Positions 41,684-50,434 of a stretch of DNA of 64,000 nucleotides are shown here, piece after piece. Positions within the stretch are counted from its first letter, which is position 1, and every line of letters starts with the position of its first letter. Both the position numbers and the translations under genes were made by a program. The notes under the pieces were generated by a model. The model was not told the DNA's origin, searched no databases, and saw only the letters and a list, made by a program, of their open reading frames with translations. Where the stretch lies: positions 1 to 64,000 of the forward strand of contig NZ_SNUF01000002.1 of the NCBI RefSeq assembly GCF_012027305.1. The letters run 5' to 3'. The stretch comes from Thermococcus sp. MAR1 (GTDB taxonomy: Archaea > Methanobacteriota_B > Thermococci > Thermococcales > Thermococcaceae).

Positions 41684-42157
41684 TCAAGTTTTGTGGCCCA
41701 TAAGCTTCCTCAGAGCCTCATAATGACCCCTCTCTATGTCAGCCAAGCGGAGGTAGATTCTCCTCAGCTCTTCTCTATGGCACTCCTCCGCTAGCTTTCT
41801 GTAAATTGTCTCCGCGAGCTTCTCGGCTTCCATAGCGTTCTGTAAAACGTCCTCAAAATCCCCGACCTTCCAGAACTTGCCCAAGACGTGGGTAGCTTCG
41901 AGACTCGGGATATCAATCTCGACTGGATTCTCACCATATTTTTCTCTGTAGATCCCGTAAAGTTCGTCGCCGTGCTCCTTTGACTCCTTGCCAAGCCTTT
42001 CAAAGGTCTCATAGACCTCCTTTGGAAGACCAAGCTCTTTCGCTCTTTCAGCGAGCCTGAGGTAGGCTTCGGCCTCCTCGTATTCTCCCCTAATCCAGTA
42101 ACTGAGCAGTTCGCGCTCGTTGAGCTTCCTAATTTCGTTCAGAATCTCGACTACCAC
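41684..42157 (-). CDS. ferritin-like (rubrerythrin-type) protein
   Basis: About 157 residues with EYEEAEAYLRLAER, GKESKEHGDELY, AMEAEKLAETIYRKLAEE and LADIERGHYEALR, giving two E/ExxH metal pairs. It follows the 42159 paralogue directly, so the two form an operon. I prefer the GTG at 42157 (GGGTGGTTGAC upstream) to the GTG at 42166. Confidence 0.75.
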   Translation of the reverse strand: MVVEILNEIRKLNERELLSYWIRGEYEEAEAYLRLAERAKELGLPKEVYETFERLGKESKEHGDELYGIYREKYGENPVEIDIPSLEATHVLGKFWKVGDFEDVLQNAMEAEKLAETIYRKLAEECHREELRRIYLRLADIERGHYEALRKLMGHKT

Positions 42158-42158
42158 G

Positions 42159-42638
42159 TCAACCACCCAACCTTTCGTATTCCCTCTTTAAAGCCTCATA
42201 ATGGCTCTTCTCGACGTCCGCGAGCTTGAGGTAAAGTTCCCTGAGCCTTTCCTCACTTACCTTCCCTGCAAGCATTTTGTAGGCGTTCATAGCTATGAGC
42301 TCGCTCTCCATGGCCGCTTCAAGAACCTCTCTGACCTGATCCGCCCTCTCGAACTTATCTAGGACTGGAACCACCTCAAGGGGAGGTATTCCAGTTGATG
42401 GCTCCTTCCCGAAGGATTTTCTAAACTCCTTTGTGAGTTCTTCGGCGTGTCTTTTTGAGTCTCTGCTCAGCTTGAGAAATGTCTCGGTAAGACTCTGGGG
42501 AAGTCCAAGATTCCTGGCCCTCTCAGCAAGCTCTCCGTAGAACTTCGCTTCCTCCTCCTCGCTCTTTATCCAATAGGCTAAAGCTTTCTCATAGGTGAGG
42601 TTCTGCAACCTCTCGATAATCTCCTCAACCTCGAACAT
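42159..42638 (-). CDS. ferritin-like (rubrerythrin-type) protein
   Basis: 159 residues with the same layout as its neighbours: SEEEEAKFYGELAER, RDSKRHAEEL, AMESELIAMNAYKMLAG and LADVEKSHYEALK. In the first pair the ExxH glutamate is replaced by aspartate. The ATG at 42638 is preceded by GGGGGT. Together the three genes look like a local amplification. Confidence 0.75.
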   Translation of the reverse strand: MFEVEEIIERLQNLTYEKALAYWIKSEEEEAKFYGELAERARNLGLPQSLTETFLKLSRDSKRHAEELTKEFRKSFGKEPSTGIPPLEVVPVLDKFERADQVREVLEAAMESELIAMNAYKMLAGKVSEERLRELYLKLADVEKSHYEALKREYERLGG

Positions 42639-42681
42639 TTTTGACCCCCAACTCACTAGGCGTTGAACCTAATTAAGCTTT

Positions 42682-43167
42682 TCAATCCACCACCTCAAAG
42701 CGAAGGAACTCACCCCTCCGCACAAGCCCGATCCCGGCTTTCTTTCCAAAGACCTCAACCACGAGGGTGTAATCCGGGTCACTCAGGTTGACTTTCAGGC
42801 CGAAGCGCTCGACCACCAGGGAACCAAGGCCGATCTCAAGCTCCCTCTGGGAAAGCTTTTTGTTTCCCCTGACCTTTGCCCGAACGGCGAAGGTTCCGTC
42901 TATTTTCCCCGCCAGCTGGAGGACGGCCCCTTCAATCTCCTCCCTCTTTGCTGGAACGATGATGTCGAGGGGAACAACCCTCTGTATAGCCTGGGTCTCA
43001 AAGTCTCTCAGCCGTTCTAGAGCTTCGCCCTTCGACAGAGGCGTCTCAGCTAGGAGGACCCCCTTCCAGTCCGTTCCCCGGACCCGGACCTTCCCCAGCG
43101 CCCATTCCAGTTCAAGTATCCCATCACCCTCGCGTCCCTGTGGGGTCGTGACGAGAAGAATCGTCAT
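42682..43167 (-). CDS. THUMP-domain protein (Tan1-like)
   Basis: 161 residues resembling the archaeal Tan1/THUMPD1 group: FETQAIQRVVPLDIIVPAKREEIEGAVLQLAGKIDGTFAVRAKVRG, then GSLVVERFGLKVNLSDPDYTLVVEVFGKKAGIGLVRR. In eukaryotes Tan1 assists tRNA ac4C formation. There is no catalytic domain, so it is likely a tRNA-binding partner. GGTGAGCGGAG precedes the start. Confidence 0.85.
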   Translation of the reverse strand: MTILLVTTPQGREGDGILELEWALGKVRVRGTDWKGVLLAETPLSKGEALERLRDFETQAIQRVVPLDIIVPAKREEIEGAVLQLAGKIDGTFAVRAKVRGNKKLSQRELEIGLGSLVVERFGLKVNLSDPDYTLVVEVFGKKAGIGLVRRGEFLRFEVVD

Positions 43168-43228
43168 CTCCGCTCACCGATGGACAGGTTTTTATATTTC
43201 GCGTTCCTAAACTATGCGGTGAGTTAAA

Positions 43229-44437
43229 ATGGAAGCCGGTGGCCTTAAGCTTTATCCCTATCAGTCATACGAAGTTTACGGTCTTTCTCGGAACCCCTTT
43301 GAACAGCTTGCAAGCGAGGGAATAAGCGACGTCGAGAGCATTCACGTCTATCAGGAGATAGACATGCGCCTTCAGATGATAATCTCCGAGGTGATCGGCA
43401 ATAAAAGCTCGATAGCCATGAGCATCGTAGGCCCCCTCGGAATGGGCAAGACCCAGAGGCTCAAGACAATAGCCAAGGCCATAGAGGAGAACCGGGGAAA
43501 GGCGATATACGTCAAAGTTGACACCAACGACATCCTCAAGCTCACGCGCGACATCTTCTACGCCCTCAAGCCGCCGAAGAGCAGGACGAACATCTTCCTG
43601 GAAAACCTCTCAAGGAAGCTCGGGTTCATAGACAGGCTCGAGAAGATGTTGAGCAGCAGGGACGAGTACAAGAGCAGGGACATAGCCGAGCTTCTGACCG
43701 AGCAGATGGGCAAGTATCCATACTGCGCCCTTCTCCTGGACGAGCTTGAGAACATGCAGACCGCGAGCGAGAGGGAGAAGATACAGTTTTTCGAGATGCT
43801 CAGGCACTTCATCAGCAACATGCCCCAGGGCTGTATCGTTGCATTCGCCTGCGTTCCCGAGGCTTACGATGAGTACACGAAGATATTCCCGGCGTTCTTC
43901 ATGCGCCTGCACTACGAGTTCAAGCTCAGACCGATGAGCATAGACGAAGCCTACGAGCTCGTCAAGAAGAGACTCAACCGGGTCAGGATAAAGGACACCG
44001 ACGACCCGCTCTACCCATTCACAGAGGAGGCTGTTAAACTCATCCACGAGCTCGGAAAGGGCAATCCCAGGCAGATTCTCCGCCTGCTCCACTACGTTCT
44101 GAGCGAAGCCGCGAAGCACAAGTTCGACCCGATAGACGACTACGTGGTGACCACCATACTAGAGGAGCCGAAGAGCCTTGAGGAGTATCTCACAAGGATT
44201 CCAAAGGAGTACAAGGACTTAGTTGAAGCCATCGTTTACGAGTTCAACGGCGGACCGGTGAGCTACATCCAGATAGCCAAGGTCGTCAAGAGGCCCGGAA
44301 TACAGGTCTACGACCAGCTCAACGAGCTGATTCGCCTCGGCTTCCTGGTCGGAGACCCCAAGGGCAACTACAAGGTCCCCGAGTATGTGAGGAAGTTCCT
44401 GGAGGAGAGCGAAGAGGCCGAAGAAGGCGAAGAGTGA
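43229..44437 (+). CDS. AAA+ ATPase with winged-helix C-terminus (Orc1/Cdc6-like fold)
   Basis: 402 residues: Walker A GPLGMGKT (68-75), Walker B ALLLDELEN, an arginine-containing RLHYEFKLRPMSIDEAYELVKKRL sensor region, then a winged helix (FNGGPVSYIQIAKVVKRPGIQVYDQLNELIRLGFLV) and an acidic tail. This layout is that of Orc1/Cdc6-related AAA proteins, but it is not the canonical Cdc6 as I know it. Nothing nearby looks like a replication origin. GGTGAG precedes the start. Confidence 0.82.
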   Translation: MEAGGLKLYPYQSYEVYGLSRNPFEQLASEGISDVESIHVYQEIDMRLQMIISEVIGNKSSIAMSIVGPLGMGKTQRLKTIAKAIEENRGKAIYVKVDTNDILKLTRDIFYALKPPKSRTNIFLENLSRKLGFIDRLEKMLSSRDEYKSRDIAELLTEQMGKYPYCALLLDELENMQTASEREKIQFFEMLRHFISNMPQGCIVAFACVPEAYDEYTKIFPAFFMRLHYEFKLRPMSIDEAYELVKKRLNRVRIKDTDDPLYPFTEEAVKLIHELGKGNPRQILRLLHYVLSEAAKHKFDPIDDYVVTTILEEPKSLEEYLTRIPKEYKDLVEAIVYEFNGGPVSYIQIAKVVKRPGIQVYDQLNELIRLGFLVGDPKGNYKVPEYVRKFLEESEEAEEGEE

Positions 44438-44443
44438 TAGTCC

Positions 44444-44977
44444 ATGCCAAACTACGACGTTCACCTCCTGAGCGGCATAGTTACCTATCCGCTCACCGTG
44501 TTTATCGCGTTCATAATCCGGGACTACGTGGGAATCCCCTTTGTCCTCAGTACGGCGGCGATGGTCATAGGCTACGCTCTCTACGTCCTTGGCAGCGATC
44601 TGCCGGACATGGATCATCCCAACGCACTGATACACCGCGGGACGAAGCCGATAGTGGCGGTGGCTGTCGGGAGCGCGGTATTCATTCAGAGCGTTGACTC
44701 CGTGCACCTCGGCGAATCCTGGCTCAATATCACAGCGGCTTGGGGAATCGGGGCGCTGACCGCTCTCGTGGCCTGGTTCGCCTTCACATGGATTATGCCA
44801 AGACACAGGGGAATAGTCCACTCACTACTCTTTGCGGCAGTGTACGGCCTCCTGGGCTACGCTCTCGTTGAGTTCGGTCTCGGAATGAGTACGGGGGAGG
44901 CCCTCTTCGTCGGTTTCGCGGCCTTCTGCGGCTATACCCTTCACCTGCTCCTCGACGGGGAGCTATCACTGCTGTAG
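44444..44977 (+). CDS. membrane metal-dependent hydrolase (YdjM/DUF457 family)
   Basis: 177 residues, about five helices, with DLPDMDHPNALIHRG, MPRHRGIVHSLLFA and YTLHLLLDGE, the histidine/aspartate pattern of YdjM-type hydrolases. It is related to the ends of the 4837-6237 protein but has no OB insert. It starts 6 bp after the AAA gene with GTGATAGTCC upstream, so the two are probably co-transcribed. Confidence 0.82.
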   Translation: MPNYDVHLLSGIVTYPLTVFIAFIIRDYVGIPFVLSTAAMVIGYALYVLGSDLPDMDHPNALIHRGTKPIVAVAVGSAVFIQSVDSVHLGESWLNITAAWGIGALTALVAWFAFTWIMPRHRGIVHSLLFAAVYGLLGYALVEFGLGMSTGEALFVGFAAFCGYTLHLLLDGELSLL

Positions 44978-45018
44978 AGAAACTCTTTTATTTCCAGTCT
45001 TCGTATTTATCCCGGTGG

Positions 45019-45177
45019 TTGCATGGAAGGCAGGTTCTGGAGGGACACGGGAAATACAAGGTTCTGCTCACGATGGACGTCCCACTGAAGCAGGGCGAAC
45101 ACGCGGGGACGGAACTCCTGATAGAACCCGTGGAAGGGTTCCCCGAGGGCAGTCTGGAAATTAACGTCGTGGTATGA
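45019..45177 (+). CDS. small conserved-looking protein, possible frameshift at its start
   Basis: A short frame encodes LHGRQVLEGHGKYKVLLTMD, then VPLKQGEHAGTELLIEPVEG and FPEGSLEINVVV. This reads like a real beta-rich protein of about 50 residues. In the present sequence only a TTG at 45019 is available as start, touching the ribosome site GGTGG. A well-placed ATG (45023, 4 bases after GGTGG) is one frame off; one more G in GAAGGCAGG would join it. The family is unknown. Confidence 0.5.
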   Translation: MHGRQVLEGHGKYKVLLTMDVPLKQGEHAGTELLIEPVEGFPEGSLEINVVV

Positions 45178-45242
45178 ATACCCACCACTGGGCAACAACG
45201 CTTTTAAATAGCTCACGTTAGAAAAGCCCGGAGGTGGGAGAG

Positions 45243-46232
45243 ATGTTCAGTCTGGGAGGATTCTCACGCGGAGGCGAATACGAAAACAAGACCTGGGACG
45301 TGCTCATCATCGGTGCAGGTCCGGCAGGATTCACCGCGGCGATATACGCGGCGCGCTTCGGACTTGAAACGCTGATCATCAGCAAAGACCTGGGCGGAAA
45401 CATGGCACTGACTGACCTTATAGAGAACTACCCCGGGTTCATCAAGATAAGCGGTTCAGAGCTTACCAACAGAATGCACGAGCAGGTCAAGAACCTCGGC
45501 ATTGACGTTATCTTCGACGAGGTCGAGAGAATTGACCCAACCGAGTGCGCCTACTACGAGGGCCCGTGCAAGTTCGCGGTTAAAACAAAGAACGGAAAGG
45601 CCTACAAGGCAAAGACCATAATCATAGCCGTCGGCGCCGCGCCGAGAAAGCTCCACGTTCCGGGCGAGGAAGAACTGACCGGAAGGGGCGTTTCCTACTG
45701 CGCGACCTGCGACGGCCCGCTCTTCAAGGGCAAGAAGGTCATAGTCGTTGGTGGAGGCAACACGGCACTTCAGGAGGCACTCTACCTGAAGAGCATAGAA
45801 GTAGATGTTACCCTCGTCCACAGGCGCGACCAGTTCAGGGCCGACAAGATACTCCAGGACCGCTTTAGGGAAAGCGGCATTCCGGCGATACTCAACACCG
45901 TCGTGACCGAAATAATCGGCAAGGACAAGGTCGAGGCCGTAAAGCTCAGGAACCGCGTGACCGGTGAGGAGACCGAGATGCCCGTTGACGGCGTCTTCAT
46001 ATTCATCGGCTACGAGCCGAAGACGGACTTCGTCAAGCACCTCGGCATAACCGACGAGTACGGCTACATCCCGGTGGACATGTACATGCGCACCAAGGTG
46101 AAGGGCATCTTTGCAGCTGGCGATATAACCAACGTCTTCAAGCAGATTGCCGTTGCTGTAGGTCAGGGAGCTATTGCCGCAAACTCCGCCAAGGAGCTCC
46201 TCGAGGAGTGGAACTCAAAGGTCGTGGAGTGA
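45243..46232 (+). CDS. trxB: thioredoxin reductase
   Basis: The 329-residue FAD- and NAD(P)-binding enzyme has the FAD motif IIGAGPAGFTAAIYAAR, the redox-active CATC in VSYCATCDGPLF, a second dinucleotide site VVGGGNTALQEAL and the C-terminal FAAGDITNVFKQIAVAVGQGAIAA. It would reduce thioredoxin or a glutaredoxin-like partner. The ATG at 45243 has GGAGGTGGGAG before it, and CTTTTAAATAGC (45198-45209) is a TATA candidate. Confidence 0.94.
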   Translation: MFSLGGFSRGGEYENKTWDVLIIGAGPAGFTAAIYAARFGLETLIISKDLGGNMALTDLIENYPGFIKISGSELTNRMHEQVKNLGIDVIFDEVERIDPTECAYYEGPCKFAVKTKNGKAYKAKTIIIAVGAAPRKLHVPGEEELTGRGVSYCATCDGPLFKGKKVIVVGGGNTALQEALYLKSIEVDVTLVHRRDQFRADKILQDRFRESGIPAILNTVVTEIIGKDKVEAVKLRNRVTGEETEMPVDGVFIFIGYEPKTDFVKHLGITDEYGYIPVDMYMRTKVKGIFAAGDITNVFKQIAVAVGQGAIAANSAKELLEEWNSKVVE

Positions 46233-46463
46233 GGTTCTCTTCTTTTTTAACCGCTCTTTAAGCTCCCTTTTCGTCAGGTACACGATTTCACTGGAGTCTC
46301 CGATGATATAGGGCTCCTTAACACACTCTCCTGAGGTGCTATCGAAGATGCCACAGAGATATGCGAGGAGGGTAATTAGCACTACATCACTCAGAGAAAA
46401 GGACCCTTGAACCACCGCGGACGTTAGGAGAATCACGGCAACGAGAAGAAAGCACCTCCTCAT
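46215..46463 (-). CDS. small membrane or secreted protein, unknown
   Basis: 82 residues: an N-terminal hydrophobic segment (CFLLVAVILLTSAVVQG), a second one (VVLITLLAYLCGIFD), then a polar tail ending KELKERLKKKRTSLHDL-like. GGTGGGGAGAT precedes the ATG. Its 3' end overlaps trxB by 18 bp. I do not recognise it. Confidence 0.55.
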   Translation of the reverse strand: MRRCFLLVAVILLTSAVVQGSFSLSDVVLITLLAYLCGIFDSTSGECVKEPYIIGDSSEIVYLTKRELKERLKKKRTSLHDL

Positions 46464-46494
46464 ATCTCCCCACCTTTAAGTGGACTCCTCAATA

Positions 46495-46767
46495 TCACTC
46501 GGCCTCCCAAAGGGCAATGATATCGTCTTGATACTCCCTGTCTTCATCAAACAGAAAGTTCTTATCAAAGAAAGATATCAGGAGAAAAGTCCACAGTACA
46601 ACAAAAGGAACGACCTTGATTGCTATTTCTAAGGCGTTTATCAGGTCTTCCCTACCCGTGAGAACGTTCAGAGTGGTTATCATCACCATGGCTATCACCG
46701 AACTGGTCAAGATTGCTTTCCCGATTTTACCCTTCTCCCTTTTCTCCTGCGAGATCTCACTATCCAA
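46495..46767 (-). CDS. small membrane protein, unknown
   Basis: 90 residues with two membrane helices (AILTSSVIAMVMITTLNVL and IAIKVVPFVVLWTFLLISFF) and acidic ends. The start is doubtful: a TTG at 46767 directly abuts GGTGG. It is upstream of the 46463 gene on the same strand and may form an operon with it. No family is recognised. Confidence 0.55.
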   Translation of the reverse strand: MDSEISQEKREKGKIGKAILTSSVIAMVMITTLNVLTGREDLINALEIAIKVVPFVVLWTFLLISFFDKNFLFDEDREYQDDIIALWEAE

Positions 46768-46937
46768 CCACCGAAAACAAAAACCACTTGAAGTTTATTA
46801 GCTTTGTGCCCTTATGAGTGATGACGTTTTATAAACTCATTTCTCCCAGGTGTTTATCGAAAATTCTTCGGTCAAAGATGTTCATTGATGAACACAGGCT
46901 TATATAGGATAACCCCCATCACCCTTCGGTGATGCAC

Positions 46938-48275
46938 ATGGTGGTTAGACCGAACGTTAAAGAACTCCCCGGACCCAAGGCCAAGGAGGTCATTGAGAAG
47001 AACTTTGAAGCCCTCGCAGTTACCACACAGGACCCGGAGACCCTCCCGATAGTCATTGACCACGGAGATGGAATCCTCGTTTACGATGTCGATGGAAACA
47101 CCTTCTACGACTTCGGAAGCGGTGTCGGTGTTCTCAACGTCGGACACGCCCACCCAAGGGTCGTTGAGGCCGTTAAGAGGCAGGCCGAGAAGTTCACCCA
47201 CTTCGCTCTGAACGACTTCTTCTACGAGAACGCTGTCATACTCGCCCAGAAGCTCGCAGAGCTTTCACCCGGAGACTTCCCGAAGAAGGTTGTCTACCAG
47301 AACAGCGGTGCAGAGGCCAACGAGGCCATGATGAAGCTCGTCAAGTACGGCACCGGAAGGAAAAGGTTCATCGCCTTCTATCATGCATTCCACGGCAGGA
47401 GCCAGGCCGTTCTCAGCCTTACCGCCAGTAAATGGGTTCAGCAGGACAGGTTCTTCCCAACCATGCCCGGAGTCGAGCACATACCCTATCCGAACCCCTA
47501 CAGGAACCCCTGGCACATAGACGGTTACGCCGAGCCGGACGAGCTCGTCAACCGCGTTATCGAGTTCATCGAGGAGTATGTGTTTAGACACGTCCCGCCC
47601 CACGAGGTCGGAGCCATAGTCTTCGAGCCGATACAGGGCGAAGGCGGCTATGTCGTTCCGCCGAAGAACTTCTTCAAGGAACTCAAGAAGCTCGCCGACA
47701 GCTACGGCATACTTTTGGCAGACGACGAGGTTCAGATGGGCGTTGGAAGGACCGGAAAGTTCTGGGCCATCGAGCACTTTGACGTTGCACCTGACACCAT
47801 ACAGTTCGGCAAGGCCATTGGCGGTGGCATTCCGCTCGCCGGTGTCGTCCACAGAGCTGATATTGCCTTCGACAAGCCGGGCAGGCACGCCTCGACCTTC
47901 GGCGGCAACCCGGTTGCCATAGCGGCGGGAATAGAGGTCGTCGAGATAGTCAAGGAGCTCCTCCCGCACGTCCAGGAGGTCGGCAACTACCTCCACAAGT
48001 ACCTCAAGGAGCTTGAGGAGAAGTACGAGGTCATCGGAGATGCCAGAGGTCTCGGATTGGCTCAGGCCGTCGAGATAGTCAAGAGCAAGGACACCAAGGA
48101 GAAGAACCCCAAGCTCCGCGATGCCATCGTCAAAGAGGCCGTCAAGCGCGGGCTTATCCTCCTCGGCTGTGGCGACAACAGCATAAGGTTCATACCGCCG
48201 CTGACCATAAGCAAGGAAGAGATAGACGTCGCGATGGAGATATTCGAGGAGAGCCTCAAAGCCGCTCTCGGCTGA
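46938..48275 (+). CDS. class III PLP-dependent aminotransferase or amino-acid racemase
   Basis: The 445-residue fold-type I enzyme has [34 protein letters not shown], the cofactor aspartate in [19 protein letters not shown] and the PLP lysine in [13 protein letters not shown]. Thermococcales have several members of this family, some shown to be broad-specificity amino-acid racemases and others aminotransferases; sequence reading alone cannot separate them. I chose the ATG at 46938, 4 bases after GGTGAT. TATA: CTTATATAGG (about 46893-46902). Confidence 0.88.
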   Translation: MVVRPNVKELPGPKAKEVIEKNFEALAVTTQDPETLPIVIDHGDGILVYDVDGNTFYDFGSGVGVLNVGHAHPRVVEAVKRQAEKFTHFALNDFFYENAVILAQKLAELSPGDFPKKVVYQNSGAEANEAMMKLVKYGTGRKRFIAFYHAFHGRSQAVLSLTASKWVQQDRFFPTMPGVEHIPYPNPYRNPWHIDGYAEPDELVNRVIEFIEEYVFRHVPPHEVGAIVFEPIQGEGGYVVPPKNFFKELKKLADSYGILLADDEVQMGVGRTGKFWAIEHFDVAPDTIQFGKAIGGGIPLAGVVHRADIAFDKPGRHASTFGGNPVAIAAGIEVVEIVKELLPHVQEVGNYLHKYLKELEEKYEVIGDARGLGLAQAVEIVKSKDTKEKNPKLRDAIVKEAVKRGLILLGCGDNSIRFIPPLTISKEEIDVAMEIFEESLKAALG

Positions 48276-48390
48276 GCCTCTTTTTTATCCCTTTACCCTC
48301 CCATCGGTTTTATCCAGTTTGTAAACGGTTACTACCGCGGCAACAAGTTTTTAAAGTTATAACTTGAAAAACCTCACGGTGGTGATGGCG

Positions 48391-48987
48391 ATGGACCTGA
48401 CCAAAATCCTGGAACCCTACGGCCACTACGTGCTCGGGGGCGCTGTGGTCATTTTCCTCGCGTACGTCTGGGCAAAGAGAAGGGAGTACCAGGCACCGGC
48501 AACGATAGCCCTTTCCGCCATCCTAGCGGCGGTCGTGGCAATAGCAACGAACCTAGTAAAGGTTCCAACCCCCGCCACGGGGGGCTACATCAACTTCGGA
48601 GACACAATGGTCATGTTCTCGGCAATGACCTTTGGCCCGGTAATCGGCGTCTTCGCCGGAGGCGTCGGCTCGGCCCTCGGTGACATCATGGGCGGCTATG
48701 CAGGGTGGGCCCCGATAACGCTGGTGGTTAAAGGCCTTGAAGGTCTTGCAATTGGGTATATTGCCAGAAGGAGCGATAACGTCTCGACGATGGTCATAGC
48801 GGGCATCGTCGGTGGAATCATAATGGTCTCCGGCTACTTCCTCTTCGAGGCGTACATGTTCGGAGTCCCCGCGGCACTCACCGAGGTGCCAGGAAACATG
48901 CTCCAAGCCGTCACGGGAATACTCGTGGGCACAGGTCTGGCAACGATAATAAAGAAGAGGTATCCGGAGGTCGCGGATTTAATTTAG
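48391..48987 (+). CDS. ECF transporter S component-like membrane protein
   Basis: About 198 residues with six helices. ATIALSAILAAVVAIATNLVKVPTPATGGYINFGDTMVMFSAMTFGPVIGVFAGGVGSALGDIMGGYA and VVKGLEGLAIGYI are typical of substrate-binding S components of energy-coupling-factor vitamin transporters. No ATPase or T component is in the window. GGTGGTGAT favours the ATG at 48391; 48385 is possible. TATA-like TTTTTAAAG lies about 40 bp upstream. Confidence 0.8.
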   Translation: MDLTKILEPYGHYVLGGAVVIFLAYVWAKRREYQAPATIALSAILAAVVAIATNLVKVPTPATGGYINFGDTMVMFSAMTFGPVIGVFAGGVGSALGDIMGGYAGWAPITLVVKGLEGLAIGYIARRSDNVSTMVIAGIVGGIIMVSGYFLFEAYMFGVPAALTEVPGNMLQAVTGILVGTGLATIIKKRYPEVADLI

Positions 48988-49277
48988 ACTTCCAGCTTCT
49001 TCAATTCTTCCCACATTTCACTCTCTTTGAGCAGAGGCTCGACGGAGATTCTCCGAGAGGCCCTCTTCATCTGTCCCAGATACTTTGAGTCGGCAACGAC
49101 CGCGTCGTAGCCGAGCTCCTCTATCTTGTATATTCTCAGCCTGCAGTCCCTGAGCATTCCAGCAGCGTACTCTAGGAAGCCGGGTCCGACTAGGAGTATG
49201 TCGGGTTCGAGCCCTTCCCCGTGTAGCTCCTCGATGGCCCTGCCTAGTATGTCCCTGATCTCATCAACTCCCTGCAT
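48984..49277 (-). CDS. DUF1884 protein, A-domain-only encapsulin-like (HK97 fold)
   Basis: A 97-residue protein: a helical start ([20 protein letters not shown]), [57 protein letters not shown] recall the Pyrococcus furiosus homologue (DUF1884) being placed among Family 4 encapsulins, which keep only the HK97 A-domain and sit beside metabolic enzymes. The ATG at 49277 lies inside the end of deoC (GGAGGGGGCTAAGA upstream), so the two are co-translated. Assembly is unproven. Confidence 0.7.
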   Translation of the reverse strand: MQGVDEIRDILGRAIEELHGEGLEPDILLVGPGFLEYAAGMLRDCRLRIYKIEELGYDAVVADSKYLGQMKRASRRISVEPLLKESEMWEELKKLEV

Positions 49278-49947
49278 TCTTAGCCCCCTCCACAATCTTC
49301 ACTCCACTCGAAGTTCCAATCCTCGTTGCTCCCGCCTCTATCATCGCCAGTGCCTGCTCGTAGGTTCTGATGCCCCCCGCGGCCTTGACCCCCATCTCCG
49401 GGCCGACGACTCCTCTCATGAGCCTTACGTCCTCAACGGTGGCACCGCCGGTTCCAAAGCCGGTGGAGGTCTTAACGAAGTCAGCCCCGGCTTCCTTTGC
49501 CAGCTCACAGGCCTTGACCTTCTCCTCCTCGGTGAGGTAGCACGTCTCGATGATGACCTTGACCTTCGCACCCCTCTCGTGGGCGACCTTAACGACCTCG
49601 GCTATGTCGTTTTTCACGTACCCGTAGTCCCCGTCCTTGAGGGCGCCGATGTTTATGACCATGTCCAGCTCGTCGGCCCCGTCCTCAAGCGCTTTCATTG
49701 CCTCGAAGACCTTGACCTCAGTTGGGGTAGCTCCGAGCGGGAAGCCTATGACGCTCGCGACCTTGACGTCGGCGCCCTTCTCGCGGAGATAGTCCCTGGC
49801 CAGCTTAACCCGGTAGGGGTTGACGCAGACGGCGTAAAAGCCGTACTCTATCGCCTCATCGCAGAGCTTCTTAATGTCATCGGCGGTAGCGTAGGGTTTG
49901 AGGTTCGTATGGTCAATATACTTGGCGACATCGATGTGATCACCCAT
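49264..49947 (-). CDS. deoC: deoxyribose-phosphate aldolase
   Basis: The 227-residue class I aldolase splits 2-deoxyribose 5-phosphate into acetaldehyde and glyceraldehyde 3-phosphate. Marks are [29 protein letters not shown] and the Schiff-base lysine in [11 protein letters not shown] chose the ATG at 49947, 4 bases after GGTGAT; earlier starts exist. Its end overlaps the start of the encapsulin-like gene by 14 bp, and that neighbour may enclose or scaffold it. Confidence 0.93.
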   Translation of the reverse strand: MGDHIDVAKYIDHTNLKPYATADDIKKLCDEAIEYGFYAVCVNPYRVKLARDYLREKGADVKVASVIGFPLGATPTEVKVFEAMKALEDGADELDMVINIGALKDGDYGYVKNDIAEVVKVAHERGAKVKVIIETCYLTEEEKVKACELAKEAGADFVKTSTGFGTGGATVEDVRLMRGVVGPEMGVKAAGGIRTYEQALAMIEAGATRIGTSSGVKIVEGAKNAGS

Positions 49948-50089
49948 AACCATCACCAATGACTACTTTCCCAGAAGGTATTTAGGCTTTTTCTCCTCAA
50001 AAATGAGCAATTTATCGGAAAATCTGCAGAGTTTCATTGAATCTTCGTCGATTTGTTGGCAAAGCCTACCATGAGATGAAGAAACCACA

Positions 50090-50404
50090 TCATCGTGTGG
50101 AATCTCCAAGCCGCTTCAGGAACTCAACGAACCTCTCGGCAACCGCGTCATCACCCAGGATGGGCTTCTCGTTCCCAGCGGCTATGTGTTCAAGAACCTC
50201 AACGGCGTTATCCCAGCTCTCCTCAAGGCTATTCCCCTTCGGAATCGGATTCCTGAGAACGTGCCATCTCCCCGTTGGGGGGTCGTAGAACAGCACCCTG
50301 GGGATGTAGTCCAGATCCATGAACGTGTTGTCCAGGCTGAGCTCTATCCGAAAGCCATCGACCTCGACGAAGCCGTCCTCGCGTAGCAATTTCTTCCAGT
50401 CCAT
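50090..50404 (-). CDS. hypothetical protein
   Basis: 104 residues: MDWKKLLREDGFVEVDGFRI, then a YIPRVLFYDPPTGRWHVLRNPIPKGNSLEESWDNAVEVLEHIAAG region and an amphipathic C-terminus. No signal or membrane segment. It reads as a genuine small cytoplasmic protein with balanced composition, but I do not recognise a family, and there is no strong ribosome binding site. Confidence 0.6.
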   Translation of the reverse strand: MDWKKLLREDGFVEVDGFRIELSLDNTFMDLDYIPRVLFYDPPTGRWHVLRNPIPKGNSLEESWDNAVEVLEHIAAGNEKPILGDDAVAERFVEFLKRLGDSTR

Positions 50405-50434
50405 GGGGAAAAGTTGGAGGGGGAGTTTAAAAGT

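Noticed and set aside
46800-46900. C box-like GTGATGA as a possible third C/D RNA
   Set aside because: No D box CTGA and no terminal stem at a suitable distance.
50060-50100. C box-like ATGATGT at the end of the 50090 gene
   Set aside because: No D or D' box follows on the minus strand.
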